A stretch of DNA of 60,821 bases from Novosphingobium clariflavum. GTDB lineage: Bacteria > Pseudomonadota > Alphaproteobacteria > Sphingomonadales > Sphingomonadaceae. Made by a program: the position numbers and the translations under genes. How positions within the stretch are numbered: the stretch's first letter is position 1; every line of letters starts with the position of its first letter. The stretch is from contig NZ_JAPCWC010000022.1 in NCBI RefSeq assembly GCF_026420865.1, positions 1 through 60,821 of the forward strand. Direction: 5' to 3'. This document shows positions 52,523-60,754 of this stretch, piece by piece. A model generated the notes under the pieces. It saw nothing but the letters and a program-made list of their open reading frames with translations, had not been told where the DNA came from and searched no databases.

Positions 52523-52605
52523 TCCGAGGCTCTTTCAATTAGCTTGGCCGAAGAGCCTACGTTGGTATCTCGACTTCCGCAAAGGCTCCGATTCGGCGAC
52601 TGCCT

Positions 52606-52711
52606 AGCGCCCTAGTTGGTCGTTCGTTGGCCAATTTGACGGGCCGAGCAGCGGTCGGTCCGGTTTCCCCTGCCGGGCGGGTTCGTCAGCAGCTGGGAGG
52701 GGTGGTTGGCG
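52606..52711 (+). repeat. cassette-type repeat R4
   Basis: Copy 4: GCGCCCTAGTTGGTCGTTC, GGCCAATTTGACGGGCC, AGCGGTCGGTCCGGTTTCCCC and the 3' end CTGGGAGGGGTGG. It ends 9 bp before the stop codon of the next gene. Confidence 0.75.
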
Positions 52712-52720
52712 GTCCTTCCG

Positions 52721-53248
52721 CTAACCTTCGGATCGAGTCCAGAACCAACGACACGGCGCGGGAGTGATAGAACGAGACGTTACGCGAAAGCTATCGTCAC
52801 CCTCAGTTGTGCCGACGCAAGGCTCTGGCTGCACTTTGTAGGTCACGGAAGTGCTCGATCCCGAGGTCACCATCCCTTCACGGAATAAGATGAATTCTGC
52901 CCAGTTCACCCGCTTGCGGGGGCTGCCGCTCGGCCAGTAAGCGACGCCGAGGACGCCAGCTTGTTTTAGTCGGGACCTGATTTCCTCAATTCCGCTGTCG
53001 TCACCGAAGGCGCAGTGAGGCAATTCGTCGTCGTTTGATCCATCAACCCAGATATTGTTGTAGCCGCTTGGTCGCGTTGGCTGACATGTCCGAAGTAGCG
53101 AAATAACGCGGTTCAGATGAGGAAGCGCTCCGGGCAGCCAGTCACGACTCTCGGCCTCACTCGCCTTCCATCCCTCGGCACATCCACCGAGCGCGAGCGC
53201 GCTAGCTGACACAACTGCCCACGTGCCCCAACGATATGTTCTGCTCAT
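52721..53248 (-). CDS. small lipoprotein in the repeat array
   Basis: A 175-residue protein with a lipoprotein signal peptide (MSRTYRWGTWAVVSASALALGGC; lipobox LGGC, mature Cys at about residue 23). The mature part is soluble with scattered cysteines (LLRTCQP, LPHCAFGD, PEPCVG, PAPCRWF), probably paired in the periplasm. No family was recognised. GATGAGC-type sequence precedes the chosen ATG; a longer in-frame form from 53308 would not have the signal peptide at its start. Confidence 0.6.
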   Translation of the reverse strand: MSRTYRWGTWAVVSASALALGGCAEGWKASEAESRDWLPGALPHLNRVISLLRTCQPTRPSGYNNIWVDGSNDDELPHCAFGDDSGIEEIRSRLKQAGVLGVAYWPSGSPRKRVNWAEFILFREGMVTSGSSTSVTYKVQPEPCVGTTEGDDSFRVTSRSITPAPCRWFWTRSEG

Positions 53249-53280
53249 AAAGTATGCATGCCAGACCGGACGAGCGACCG

Positions 53281-53410
53281 AAAGGGGGCGTGTGCCGTCA
53301 GACCGCATTGCGCCCTTGTTGGTCGTTTATCGCATGATTTTAAGCGTCAAGCAGCCGACCGTCCGTTTCCCTCGCCGATCAGCTTGGGACTCAGGTGGAG
53401 AGGGGGGCAA
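53281..53410 (+). repeat. cassette-type repeat R5
   Basis: Copy 5, the most complete: AAAGGGGGCGTGTGCCG, GCGCCCTTGTTGGTCGTTT, TTAAGCGTCAAGCAGCCG, ACCGTCCGTTTCCCTCGCCG and GGTGGAGAGGGGGGC at the 3' end. Confidence 0.78.
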
Positions 53411-53439
53411 GCTGATACTGCAGGTTAGTCCCGGCTAGA

Positions 53440-53712
53440 TTAAACTTCATCCCCACAATCAGGGCAACAGGTGACAACGTGGGGCCACCACATGCGCTGC
53501 CCGCCGTCCGTTATTCTTCCATGGCCGCATGACCGGCGTTGCAAGAAGACAGTGTAAAAAACTGTCGATGCCGCGAGAAGGATAAGCGACGCTGTGAATC
53601 GCGAGATGTTCGGGAACCATCCAAACAGCAAGGTCCAAAGGGCGATGTTAGTGACGACAAGCCCAGTCTGAAGGAGCAGATTTAGTAGGAGTGACTTGTT
53701 GGAAGACATCAC
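53440..53712 (-). CDS. small membrane protein with a C-terminal Cys pair
   Basis: A 90-residue protein with two hydrophobic helices (about 8-30, LLLNLLLQTGLVVTNIALWTLLF, and 36-55, FTASLILLAASTVFYTVFL). A short soluble tail carries SCGHGR and CCPDCGDEV, which resemble a small zinc ribbon. Function unknown. Low GC relative to the host. It begins just after R5 on its stop side. Confidence 0.55.
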   Translation of the reverse strand: MMSSNKSLLLNLLLQTGLVVTNIALWTLLFGWFPNISRFTASLILLAASTVFYTVFLQRRSCGHGRITDGGQRMWWPHVVTCCPDCGDEV

Positions 53713-53799
53713 TGATCAGTAAACCGACATGCTTGAGTCCACAATGAACTTGCGCAGTCGATCGCGCGCCCATTCGGGGCGCTCGGCACAGGGCAATCG

Positions 53800-54009
53800 C
53801 TAATCGCGAAGCTCCACTTGAATGCAGGCTTGGTATATGCCGGAATCGCCTTCTTCGCGGTGCCAGATTTCGACTACATGGTAGTAGCCGAAATATCCGC
53901 CTATATCCTTCGATATGTATTCCCCAATTCGGGGCATGAACGTGAACTCACCCTCAAAAATGGGGGTGTCTTCATCCTTCTCAAATACTTCGATTTTTGG
54001 CATCTGCAT
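53800..54009 (-). CDS. small soluble protein at the end of the array
   Basis: A 69-residue acidic protein: KIEVFEKDEDTPIFEGEF, MPRIGEYISKDIGGYFGYYHVVEIWHREE and IQVELRD. The GEYI...YYHVVEIWH pattern resembles a small beta barrel that is conserved in unrelated genomes, but no function is known. The start may be the second ATG (MPKIEV). No clear repeat copy was found on its distal side before the phage J gene. Confidence 0.5.
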   Translation of the reverse strand: MQMPKIEVFEKDEDTPIFEGEFTFMPRIGEYISKDIGGYFGYYHVVEIWHREEGDSGIYQACIQVELRD

Positions 54010-54220
54010 CCAGTAGAGCGATCTACAGATTCACGCAATATTCGCCGGAACGTGTAGGGTGCAACGCCCATGGAACGGCCGAGAGTTGCCAGCCTTCGCC
54101 CCGAAGCCGACAGTCGCCTACCGGCCCCTTGAAGCCACTGCATATCGAAGCATTTGGCTGGCCGCCCATCCCAATGCCGGGGGATAGCGCAAGCCCCTAG
54201 CCTGCCGCGACATGCGGGGC
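54010..54220. other. junction between array and phage tail genes
   Basis: No gene was recognised. If P2 gene order held, gene W would end here, yet none of its sequence (gp25-like lysozyme fold) could be found. A TACCGGCCCCTTGAAGCC stretch may be a degenerate, inverted trace of the array repeat; this is weak. Confidence 0.3.
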
Positions 54221-55126
54221 ATGGCCGATACCTCCTTCACCGCTGTCGATCTCTCGCGCATGCCCGTGCCCGATATCGTCGAGGATCTCGATTTCGCGAC
54301 GATCCTTGCTGACTGCATCGCGCAGATGAAAGCCGCCATGGCGGAAAGCGGCCTGACCTTCACCGGCCGCAACAGCGATCCGGCCACCAAGCTCCTTCAG
54401 GTCTTCACCTATTTCGCCCAGCTGCTGCGCCAGCGGATCAACGATGCCGTGCGCGCGGTGATGCCCGCCTATGCGGTGGGCGCGGATCTGGACAACATCG
54501 CCGCCCTGTTCGGCATCGCCCGCAAGACGATCACGCCCGCCGATACGGCGAACGGCACCGCAGCGATCATGGAAAGCGATACGGAATTCCGCCGCCGCAT
54601 GGTCCTGGCGCCCGAGGGCTACTCCGTTGCCGGCCCCGAAGGCGCCTACGTGTTCCACGCGCTGTCGGCCGATTCCAACGTGCTGGACGCCACGGCGATC
54701 AGCTTCGATCCCGGCCACGTGATCGTCACGATCATGGCGCGCACGGCCGATGGCGCGGCCTCGCAGGCGCTGGTCGACGCGGTGAGCGCCTATGTCTCGG
54801 CCGATACCCGCCGCCCGCTGACGGACCTTGTCACCGTCCAGTCGGCGGACATCGTGCCCTATGCCGTCGACTATGACCTTGCCACCTACAGCGGCCCGGA
54901 TGCCGCAGTTGTGCTTGCGGCCTCGCTTGCCTCGGTCGAAGCCTACGTCGCGGAAAGCCACCGCCTCGGCCGCGACATCACCCGGTCCGCCCTGTTTCGC
55001 GCCGCGCACGTGGAAGGCGCACAGAACGTCATCCTGCGCGAGCCCGCTGCCGATATCGCGATCACGCGCCTGCAGGCGCCCTACTGCACCGGCGTCACCG
55101 CCAGGCTGGCGGGCACGGGCGAATGA
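54221..55126 (+). CDS. J: baseplate assembly protein J (P2 gpJ family)
   Basis: A 301-residue baseplate wedge protein. The conserved parts are TGRNSDPATKLLQVFTYFAQLLRQRIND near residue 45, AYAVGADLDNIAALFGIAR, EFRRRMVLAPEGYSVAGPEGAYVFHALSA, and GRDITRSALFRAAHVEGAQNVIL. The start MADTSFT was preferred over an ATG three codons earlier. It overlaps the I gene by 4 bp. Normally the V and W genes precede it; here the repeat array does. Confidence 0.92.
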   Translation: MADTSFTAVDLSRMPVPDIVEDLDFATILADCIAQMKAAMAESGLTFTGRNSDPATKLLQVFTYFAQLLRQRINDAVRAVMPAYAVGADLDNIAALFGIARKTITPADTANGTAAIMESDTEFRRRMVLAPEGYSVAGPEGAYVFHALSADSNVLDATAISFDPGHVIVTIMARTADGAASQALVDAVSAYVSADTRRPLTDLVTVQSADIVPYAVDYDLATYSGPDAAVVLAASLASVEAYVAESHRLGRDITRSALFRAAHVEGAQNVILREPAADIAITRLQAPYCTGVTARLAGTGE

Positions 55127-55764
55127 CCTACGCCTCCGTCCTGCCCCCTGCCTCCACCCCGCTGGAGAAGGCTCTCGAGCAGGTCGCCGCGCGCCTGACC
55201 GATCTGCCCGCGCCGGTGCGCTCGGTCTGGTCGGCCGCCGATTGCCCGGAAACGCACCTGCCATGGCTCGCCTGGGCGTTGGCGATCAGCCACTGGAAAT
55301 CGGAATGGACCACCGCGCAAAAGCGCGCCGAGGTTGCCGACGCGATCCCCTATCACCGGCGCAAGGGCACCCGCCGCGCGGTGGAGGAAGTGCTGGCCCG
55401 CTATCACCCCTCGCTGCGCCTGGTCGAATGGCATGAGGCAAGCCCGCGCCGGGCGCCCCATACCTTCGAGGTGCGCGCGCCCGCCTCCGAAATCCCGGCC
55501 AGCTTCCTGACCAGTGAAACGGCCGACGCGATCATCCGCGACGTGGCCGTGGCCAAGCCTGCCCGCGCCCATTTCGATTTCGTGCAGAGCCTCGACCTCA
55601 AGGCCGGTCTGTACCTTGCTGCCGGCGGCATGGGCGGCAGCTTCACCCGCGCCGACTACGCGGCCGAGCGCGACACGACCCGCGACTGGGCAAGCCTGCT
55701 CCAGACCGAGGACGGCGAGCCGATCTTCGACGGCGACACGCAAGACTTTCTGGAGACCAACTGA
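55123..55764 (+). CDS. I: tail protein I (P2 gpI family)
   Basis: The 213-residue protein links baseplate and fibres. Conserved segments are LPPASTPLEKALEQ, PETHLPWLAWALAISHWKSEW, KGTRRAVEEVLARY and HTFEVRAP. It overlaps J by 4 bp and the tail-fibre gene by one base. Confidence 0.9.
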   Translation: MTYASVLPPASTPLEKALEQVAARLTDLPAPVRSVWSAADCPETHLPWLAWALAISHWKSEWTTAQKRAEVADAIPYHRRKGTRRAVEEVLARYHPSLRLVEWHEASPRRAPHTFEVRAPASEIPASFLTSETADAIIRDVAVAKPARAHFDFVQSLDLKAGLYLAAGGMGGSFTRADYAAERDTTRDWASLLQTEDGEPIFDGDTQDFLETN

Positions 55765-56795
55765 TGAGCGTGCTTGTTCTCCAGCTGACCGACGCGGGCC
55801 TTGCCGCCGTGCAGGGCGCTTCGGGTTCGGATCTGACGGTGATTGCGGACCTCGGCCTGAGCAATACGCCCTTCGTCGCCGCGCCCACGCTCACCGCGCT
55901 GCCGGGAGAGTTCAAGCGGCTCGACATCCAGTCGGGCACCGCCGCCTCGCCCAACGTCGCGCACCTCACCGCCTACGACACCTCGAGCGACGTGTGGAAC
56001 GCCACCGGCTTTGGCCTCTTCCTTGACGATGGCACGCTGTTCGGCACCTACAGCGCGGAGGATACCGTGCTGAGCAAGGCGGGCCTCGCCTTCGCGCTGA
56101 TCGCCTTCGACATCGGTTTCAGCGCGGACTTTGCCGCCAACATCGCCTTCGGCAACGCCCTGTTCGTCTACCCGCCCGCAACCGAGACGACGCGCGGCGT
56201 GGCCGAGATCGCCACCCAGGCCGAAGTCGATGCGGGCACCGACACCCAGCGCTTCGTCACCCCGGCCCGCCTCAAGACGCTGCTGGCCAACACCATGAGC
56301 ACGCTGACCACCAGCGTGACCGCCACCCTCACCGCGATGACAAACTCCATCGCGGCATTCGCGGCGCGCTCGATCACCGGCGGCGGCCTTGCCACCGGCG
56401 GCGGATCGCTTGCGGCAGACCGCGTGATCACCGTGACCGAGGCCAGCGATGCCGAGATCACGGCAGGCACCAGCGCATCGAGCGTGGTCACTCCGCGCCG
56501 GCTTGGGCCGATCTCGATGCTGCTGGCACGAACCGGCTATATCCGCTTCTTCAAGCTGCAGATCGCCTGGGGGCGCTTCACGGCCTCTGCCAATGCCTCG
56601 TCCTCCGTCGCCTTCCCTCTGGCCTTCCAGAACGACTGCGCGTCCGTCGTGGTGAGCGGCGTCGTCAACGGCGGGGCTGATTCGAAGGACAACACCCCCG
56701 CCGTCATCGCCTCCACCATCACCACCGCAGGATTCTCGGTCTTCTCGGCCGACGATGAAGCGGACGTCACTTGCTACATCGCCCTTGGATACTGA
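55764..56795 (+). CDS. phage tail fibre protein (gpH-like)
   Basis: A 343-residue protein whose N-terminal ~150 residues resemble the baseplate-attachment part of P2-type fibres (LVLQLTDAGLAAVQGA, FKRLDIQSGTAASPNVAHLTAYDTSSDVWNATGFG in outline). The repeat TTRGVAEIATQAEVDAGTDTQRFVTPARLK, with a second copy near residue 230 (ASDAEITAGTSASSVVTPRRL), is the common phage fibre repeat. The C-terminal ~90 residues form a beta-rich tip. Compared with P2 H (669 residues), it is short. Confidence 0.85.
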   Translation: MSVLVLQLTDAGLAAVQGASGSDLTVIADLGLSNTPFVAAPTLTALPGEFKRLDIQSGTAASPNVAHLTAYDTSSDVWNATGFGLFLDDGTLFGTYSAEDTVLSKAGLAFALIAFDIGFSADFAANIAFGNALFVYPPATETTRGVAEIATQAEVDAGTDTQRFVTPARLKTLLANTMSTLTTSVTATLTAMTNSIAAFAARSITGGGLATGGGSLAADRVITVTEASDAEITAGTSASSVVTPRRLGPISMLLARTGYIRFFKLQIAWGRFTASANASSSVAFPLAFQNDCASVVVSGVVNGGADSKDNTPAVIASTITTAGFSVFSADDEADVTCYIALGY

Positions 56796-56799
56796 CGCC

Positions 56800-57261
56800 A
56801 TGACGCTTTGCTACGCGCCGTCCACCGGCGGCTTCTACGACACCGACCTGCACAGCACCGTCCCCGATGACGCGGTGGAGATCACCAACGACCTGCGCGC
56901 CCGGCTGATGGACGCACAGGCCACCGGCGCGCAGATCGTTGTCTCGGCGCAAACCGGCCTGCCCGAAGCACTGCACCCGCTGGACGAGGTGGAGGCGCTG
57001 CGCGCCGCGCTGGTCCGGCGCACCAAGGCAGAGGCCGAGCGGCGCATCCTCGCCATCGCCCCGGTCTGGCGGCAGGTGAATGACCTGCGCGCGCCCTGCA
57101 CCGACGCCGAGGCGCGCTTCACGGCCATCGACGCCGTGCGCGCCGCCTCGAATGCGATCGAGGCGGAACTTGCCGCCGCCGATGCCGAGGCGCTGGCCGA
57201 CTGGCCCGTCACCGACAATCCGCTCTGGCCCACCGCCACGGCCGAACAGGAGCCCGCCTGA
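56800..57261 (+). CDS. tail-fibre-associated protein
   Basis: A 153-residue protein beginning YAPSTGGFYDTDLH and VPDDAVEITNDLRARLMDAQATGA, a pattern found in proteins encoded next to phage tail fibres (assembly or chaperone-like, Tfa-like N-terminus). The middle is a helical charged region (VRRTKAEAERRILAIAPVWRQVNDLR), and the end carries DNPLWPTATAEQEP. It follows the fibre gene by 4 bp and precedes the spike gene by 1 bp. Confidence 0.65.
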   Translation: MTLCYAPSTGGFYDTDLHSTVPDDAVEITNDLRARLMDAQATGAQIVVSAQTGLPEALHPLDEVEALRAALVRRTKAEAERRILAIAPVWRQVNDLRAPCTDAEARFTAIDAVRAASNAIEAELAAADAEALADWPVTDNPLWPTATAEQEPA

Positions 57262-57262
57262 C

Positions 57263-59482
57263 ATGGCCCGCATCTCTGCTCTTTCCCGTATCCTCCCGCA
57301 GGATGTCACCGGCGCCGAACTGGTCCCCGTCGTCAAGGGCGGGAAGACGCGCGCGGCTGCGGTGGCCGACGTTGTCGCCCCGGCCGCGCAGCCGTTTGTC
57401 GATGCAGCCGAGGCGGCATCGCTTGCCGCCAACATGGCCCGGGACCAGATCACCGACCTGGTGAAGCCCGAGAACATCTTCGTGGACGTTGCCCTGGCGA
57501 CGGCCGAGGCCGCCGTGGCGGCGGGCACTTTCTTCAAGCTGGTGCTGAGCGCTGCGGGCACCGCCGAAGTGCGCCAGCGCACCGCCGGCGGATCGGACCT
57601 GCTCTATTCGGAGAACACCGCCGCCGCCCTGCGCTCGGCCGATCCGGTGAAGGGCGCCGCGCTGATCGGTCTCCCCGATGGCAGCAGCGTGCAGGATGCC
57701 ATCCCGCGCAAGCGCTACACCCTGAAGCAAATGGGCGTGAACTACGCCAGCACGGCCGACCAGCAGACCGCGCTGATGAATGCGCTGACGATCGCCAGCG
57801 AGGACATGCTGAACCTCGTGGCCGAGCCGCATGCGATCTACAAGCACGGCGACATGCTGGCGCTCGACGGGGTCGAGTTCGACGGTCAGGGCTGCAACTT
57901 CCAGGCACTCGATCCGACCCGTTCCCGCATCCAGCTGACCGGGGCGCGGCCGATCCTGCGCAACCTGCGCAAGTCGTCGCTGGGCGTCACCGCGCGCACC
58001 TCGGCCTATGACGCCATCGGCGTGCTTGCCCGCGACGCCACCGACCTGCTGCTGGAAAACATCATCATCGACAGCGGCGGGAATGCCGGGATCCTGCTAG
58101 ACAACGTGCAGCGCTTCGAATCGCGCGGCACGCTGGTGATGGATACGCGCGCGGACGCCTTCCACTGCACCAACGGCACGCGTGACGGATCGGTCTACGG
58201 CCACACCGCGATCCGCCCCGGTGACGATGGCTTCGCGGTCGTCACTTATGGCGGCAGCGAACTGTGCGAGAATATCCGCGTCTACGGCGCCCGCATTCGC
58301 CAGGGCAAGATGCGCGGCATGACCGTGGTGGGCGGCCGCGACGTCTGGTTCATGCAGCCGGACATCGACGAGACCGAATGCGCGGGCATCTACTTCTCGT
58401 CCGAAAGCTCCTACGGCACCTTTGGCGTGCGCAATTGCGGCGTGGTCGGCGGCACCATCAAGAACGCGGTGTCGCGCGCGGGCATCTCCCAGGGCGCGAT
58501 CCACTGCAACGGCCGCGCGGGCTCGCTCACCACCCCCAGCGGCGAAGTGCTGACCAACACGGTCGAGGACATCGTGCTGATGGCGCCGAAGATCCGCGGT
58601 TGCGGCGCGGGCATCCGCGCGGGCGTGACGTTCGACGATTACGCCATCGGGCTCGATGCGCTGAACCTCGACATGAAGGACCTTCGTGTCAGTTCCAGCT
58701 ATCACCCGCGTGCCTTTGCGCTGGGCGGCAAGAACATCCAGATCCGGGGCGGCCGCTTCGCCAACATCGGCGGCCAGTTCATGACCACCGTGGGCTCGCT
58801 GGCGGGTTACCTCAGGGTGCGCGACCTCACGATCGAGGGCGTCTGCGCCGATGCGCCGGAGGCGAAGAACGTCTTCCTGTTCAACGATGCCGCGCCGAAC
58901 CTCGATATTGCCGAGGTCGAAGGCGTCCACATGTGGAAGCGCGGCGCCGCGATCACCGCGCCGTTCAACTACACCAAGCTGACCGCCGCCCAGCGCCGCA
59001 TCCGAGGCAACCTGCTCGACGGTGCGAAGGCGGCCGAGCCGCCGACGCTCGTCCTGTCCGGCAAGACCTATCAGATCGACCTTGAAGGCGGCGCCTATGC
59101 CGAAGGGCCGGTGGGCGTCTCGGCCAGCGAATCCACCGTGATCGCGGCAGACGAGACGCTCGCCATCATCTTCAAACCGAGCCGCGTCATTCGCTGCACG
59201 TGGATGGCCACCCGGCAATCGGACTATTCCAAGCGGGCGGACATCACGCTCTCGGGCGACCTCACATACTCGGTGCCCACCGGCACGGCCGGTATCGACT
59301 ATGTGGCGATCGGCAACGCGTACTACCGCCTCACCGTCGTGAGCGGCGCGCTCAACGCGCTCAACGCGGCCAACGTCGCGCAGCAGGCCATCACTTACGA
59401 TAGTGACACGGGCAAGGTGACGATCACCTTCACCCCCATCGGCGCGCTCAATGCGCGCATCCAGATCGTGGGAGTGGGCTGA
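57263..59482 (+). CDS. tail spike with right-handed beta-helix
   Basis: The 739-residue protein has an N-terminal adaptor region (residues about 1-150) with ISALSRILPQDVTGAELVPVVKGGKT and an Ala-rich helix, as in phage spikes. It continues with a parallel beta-helix of pectate-lyase type: YASTADQQTALMNAL, GDMLALDGVEFDGQG, ATDLLLENIIIDSGGNAGILLDN, IRVYGARIRQG, and repeated turns through residue about 600. The last ~130 residues form a separate beta domain. It probably binds or cuts host surface polysaccharide. Catalytic residues cannot be assigned. Confidence 0.85.
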   Translation: MARISALSRILPQDVTGAELVPVVKGGKTRAAAVADVVAPAAQPFVDAAEAASLAANMARDQITDLVKPENIFVDVALATAEAAVAAGTFFKLVLSAAGTAEVRQRTAGGSDLLYSENTAAALRSADPVKGAALIGLPDGSSVQDAIPRKRYTLKQMGVNYASTADQQTALMNALTIASEDMLNLVAEPHAIYKHGDMLALDGVEFDGQGCNFQALDPTRSRIQLTGARPILRNLRKSSLGVTARTSAYDAIGVLARDATDLLLENIIIDSGGNAGILLDNVQRFESRGTLVMDTRADAFHCTNGTRDGSVYGHTAIRPGDDGFAVVTYGGSELCENIRVYGARIRQGKMRGMTVVGGRDVWFMQPDIDETECAGIYFSSESSYGTFGVRNCGVVGGTIKNAVSRAGISQGAIHCNGRAGSLTTPSGEVLTNTVEDIVLMAPKIRGCGAGIRAGVTFDDYAIGLDALNLDMKDLRVSSSYHPRAFALGGKNIQIRGGRFANIGGQFMTTVGSLAGYLRVRDLTIEGVCADAPEAKNVFLFNDAAPNLDIAEVEGVHMWKRGAAITAPFNYTKLTAAQRRIRGNLLDGAKAAEPPTLVLSGKTYQIDLEGGAYAEGPVGVSASESTVIAADETLAIIFKPSRVIRCTWMATRQSDYSKRADITLSGDLTYSVPTGTAGIDYVAIGNAYYRLTVVSGALNALNAANVAQQAITYDSDTGKVTITFTPIGALNARIQIVGVG

Positions 59483-59662
59483 CGGAAAAGAATTGCGGCA
59501 CCTTCCCGGCGCCGCCTTTGCCCTCTACGGAAGGGGGCCTCGGATGTTCCCGCATCTCGAAACCAGCGAGCCTGCACTCGCACTCTCAGGGCAGCACGCC
59601 TGTCCCTTCGAATACCCTTCCGCGTCTCAGGCGCGGAAGGGACATCGTGCAGGAAAACCATC

Positions 59663-60481
59663 ATGTCTACCCCTTTTGTTCTCACTCGCCCCGTTTCTCC
59701 CCCGGCCGGTTACATCGGCGGAAAACGCAACCTTTCCAAGCGCATCTGCGCCATCATCGATCGCACCCCGCACAGCAGCTATGCCGAGCCTTTCGTGGGC
59801 ATGGGCGGCATCTTCCTGCGCCGCACGCGGCGGCCCAAGGCAGAGGCGATCAACGATATCTCGGGCGATGTGGTGGGCCTGTTCCGCTGCCTTGCCGAGC
59901 ACTACCCCTACCTAGTCGACATGCTGCGCTTCCGCGTTTCAAGCCGGGCCGAGTTCGAGCGGCTGCTGGGGCAGGATCCCGATCGCCTGACCGACCTGCA
60001 ACGCGCCGTGCGCTTCCTCTACGTGCAGCGCCTGGCATTCGGCGGCAAGGTATCCGGCCGTGCATTCGGCGTGGACGCATCCAACCCGGCGCGCTTCGAC
60101 GTCGGCAAGATCGAACCCATGCTGGCCGATATCCATGATCGCCTGCAGTCGGTCACGATCGAGCGCCTGCCCTATGCGGACTTCATCCGCCGCTATGACC
60201 GGGACGGCGCCCTGTTCTACCTCGATCCGCCCTATTGGGCCTGCGAGAAGGACTATGGCCCCGACGTCTTCACCCGCGCCGACTTCGCCGCGCTCGCCGA
60301 CCAGCTGGCCGGCATAAAGGGCAAGTTCCTCATGTCGCTCAACGACAACGAGGGCGTGCGCGAGACATTCGGCCGGTTCATCATCATGCCGATCGACACG
60401 ACCTACCAGATCGGGGCAAAGTCCCGGCCGGGGCGGGAGGTACTGATCAGCAACTTCCCGCTGGCGGCGAACGACGGATAA
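59663..60481 (+). CDS. D12-class DNA adenine methyltransferase
   Basis: A 272-residue N6-adenine methylase. The SAM-binding motif is AEPFVGMGGIFLRR near residue 42 (FxGxG), preceded by YIGGKRNL, which is the D12-class N-terminal signature. The catalytic motif is LFYLDPPYWACE (DPPY). It may modify phage DNA against host restriction or act on the host genome; the target site (GATC or other) is unknown. It lies after the tail spike with a 180-bp gap that holds no gene, and is followed by a strong terminator. Confidence 0.9.
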   Translation: MSTPFVLTRPVSPPAGYIGGKRNLSKRICAIIDRTPHSSYAEPFVGMGGIFLRRTRRPKAEAINDISGDVVGLFRCLAEHYPYLVDMLRFRVSSRAEFERLLGQDPDRLTDLQRAVRFLYVQRLAFGGKVSGRAFGVDASNPARFDVGKIEPMLADIHDRLQSVTIERLPYADFIRRYDRDGALFYLDPPYWACEKDYGPDVFTRADFAALADQLAGIKGKFLMSLNDNEGVRETFGRFIIMPIDTTYQIGAKSRPGREVLISNFPLAANDG

Positions 60482-60502
60482 GGCTCAATCCAAAAGGTTC
60501 AG

Positions 60503-60536
60503 AAAGGGAAGGGTCAATTGCCCTTCCCTTTTTTCA
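60503..60536 (+). terminator. Rho-independent terminator after the adenine methylase
   Basis: AAAGGGAAGGG (60503-60513) pairs with CCCTTCCCTTT (60521-60531) around a 7-nt loop and is followed by TTTTC. It ends the rightward phage transcript 22 bp past the methylase stop. Confidence 0.88.
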
Positions 60537-60552
60537 TGGCAAAAGCGGCGCC

Positions 60553-60584
60553 ACGCGCACCTCGGCGTATGACGCAATCGGCGC
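60553..60584 (+). repeat. short echo of the tail-spike gene
   Basis: The 31-bp stretch CGCGCACCTCGGC...ATCGGCG nearly repeats 57993-58023 inside the spike gene (two or three differences), preserving the peptide RTSAYDAIG. No intact spike gene surrounds this copy, so it looks like debris from a second or former spike gene. Confidence 0.5.
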
Positions 60585-60754
60585 CCCCTCACGTGGTCAG
60601 CGGCGCGCAGCACCGCCACACTACGTCCTGCGGTATGGTGACAATCGAGTAATCCACAGCAGGATTGCCTCAATAAATCAAATTATTGCAACAATCAGGT
60701 CAATTAGATATTAAATTTTCAAAATAGGCAACGAAGGTGCGACAATTGACAGCA

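Noticed and set aside
50075..53410. Integron attC sites
   Set aside because: The repeats lack the GTTRRRY and RYYYAAC core boxes, and no integron integrase is in the window. The cassette idea is kept, but not as a classical integron.
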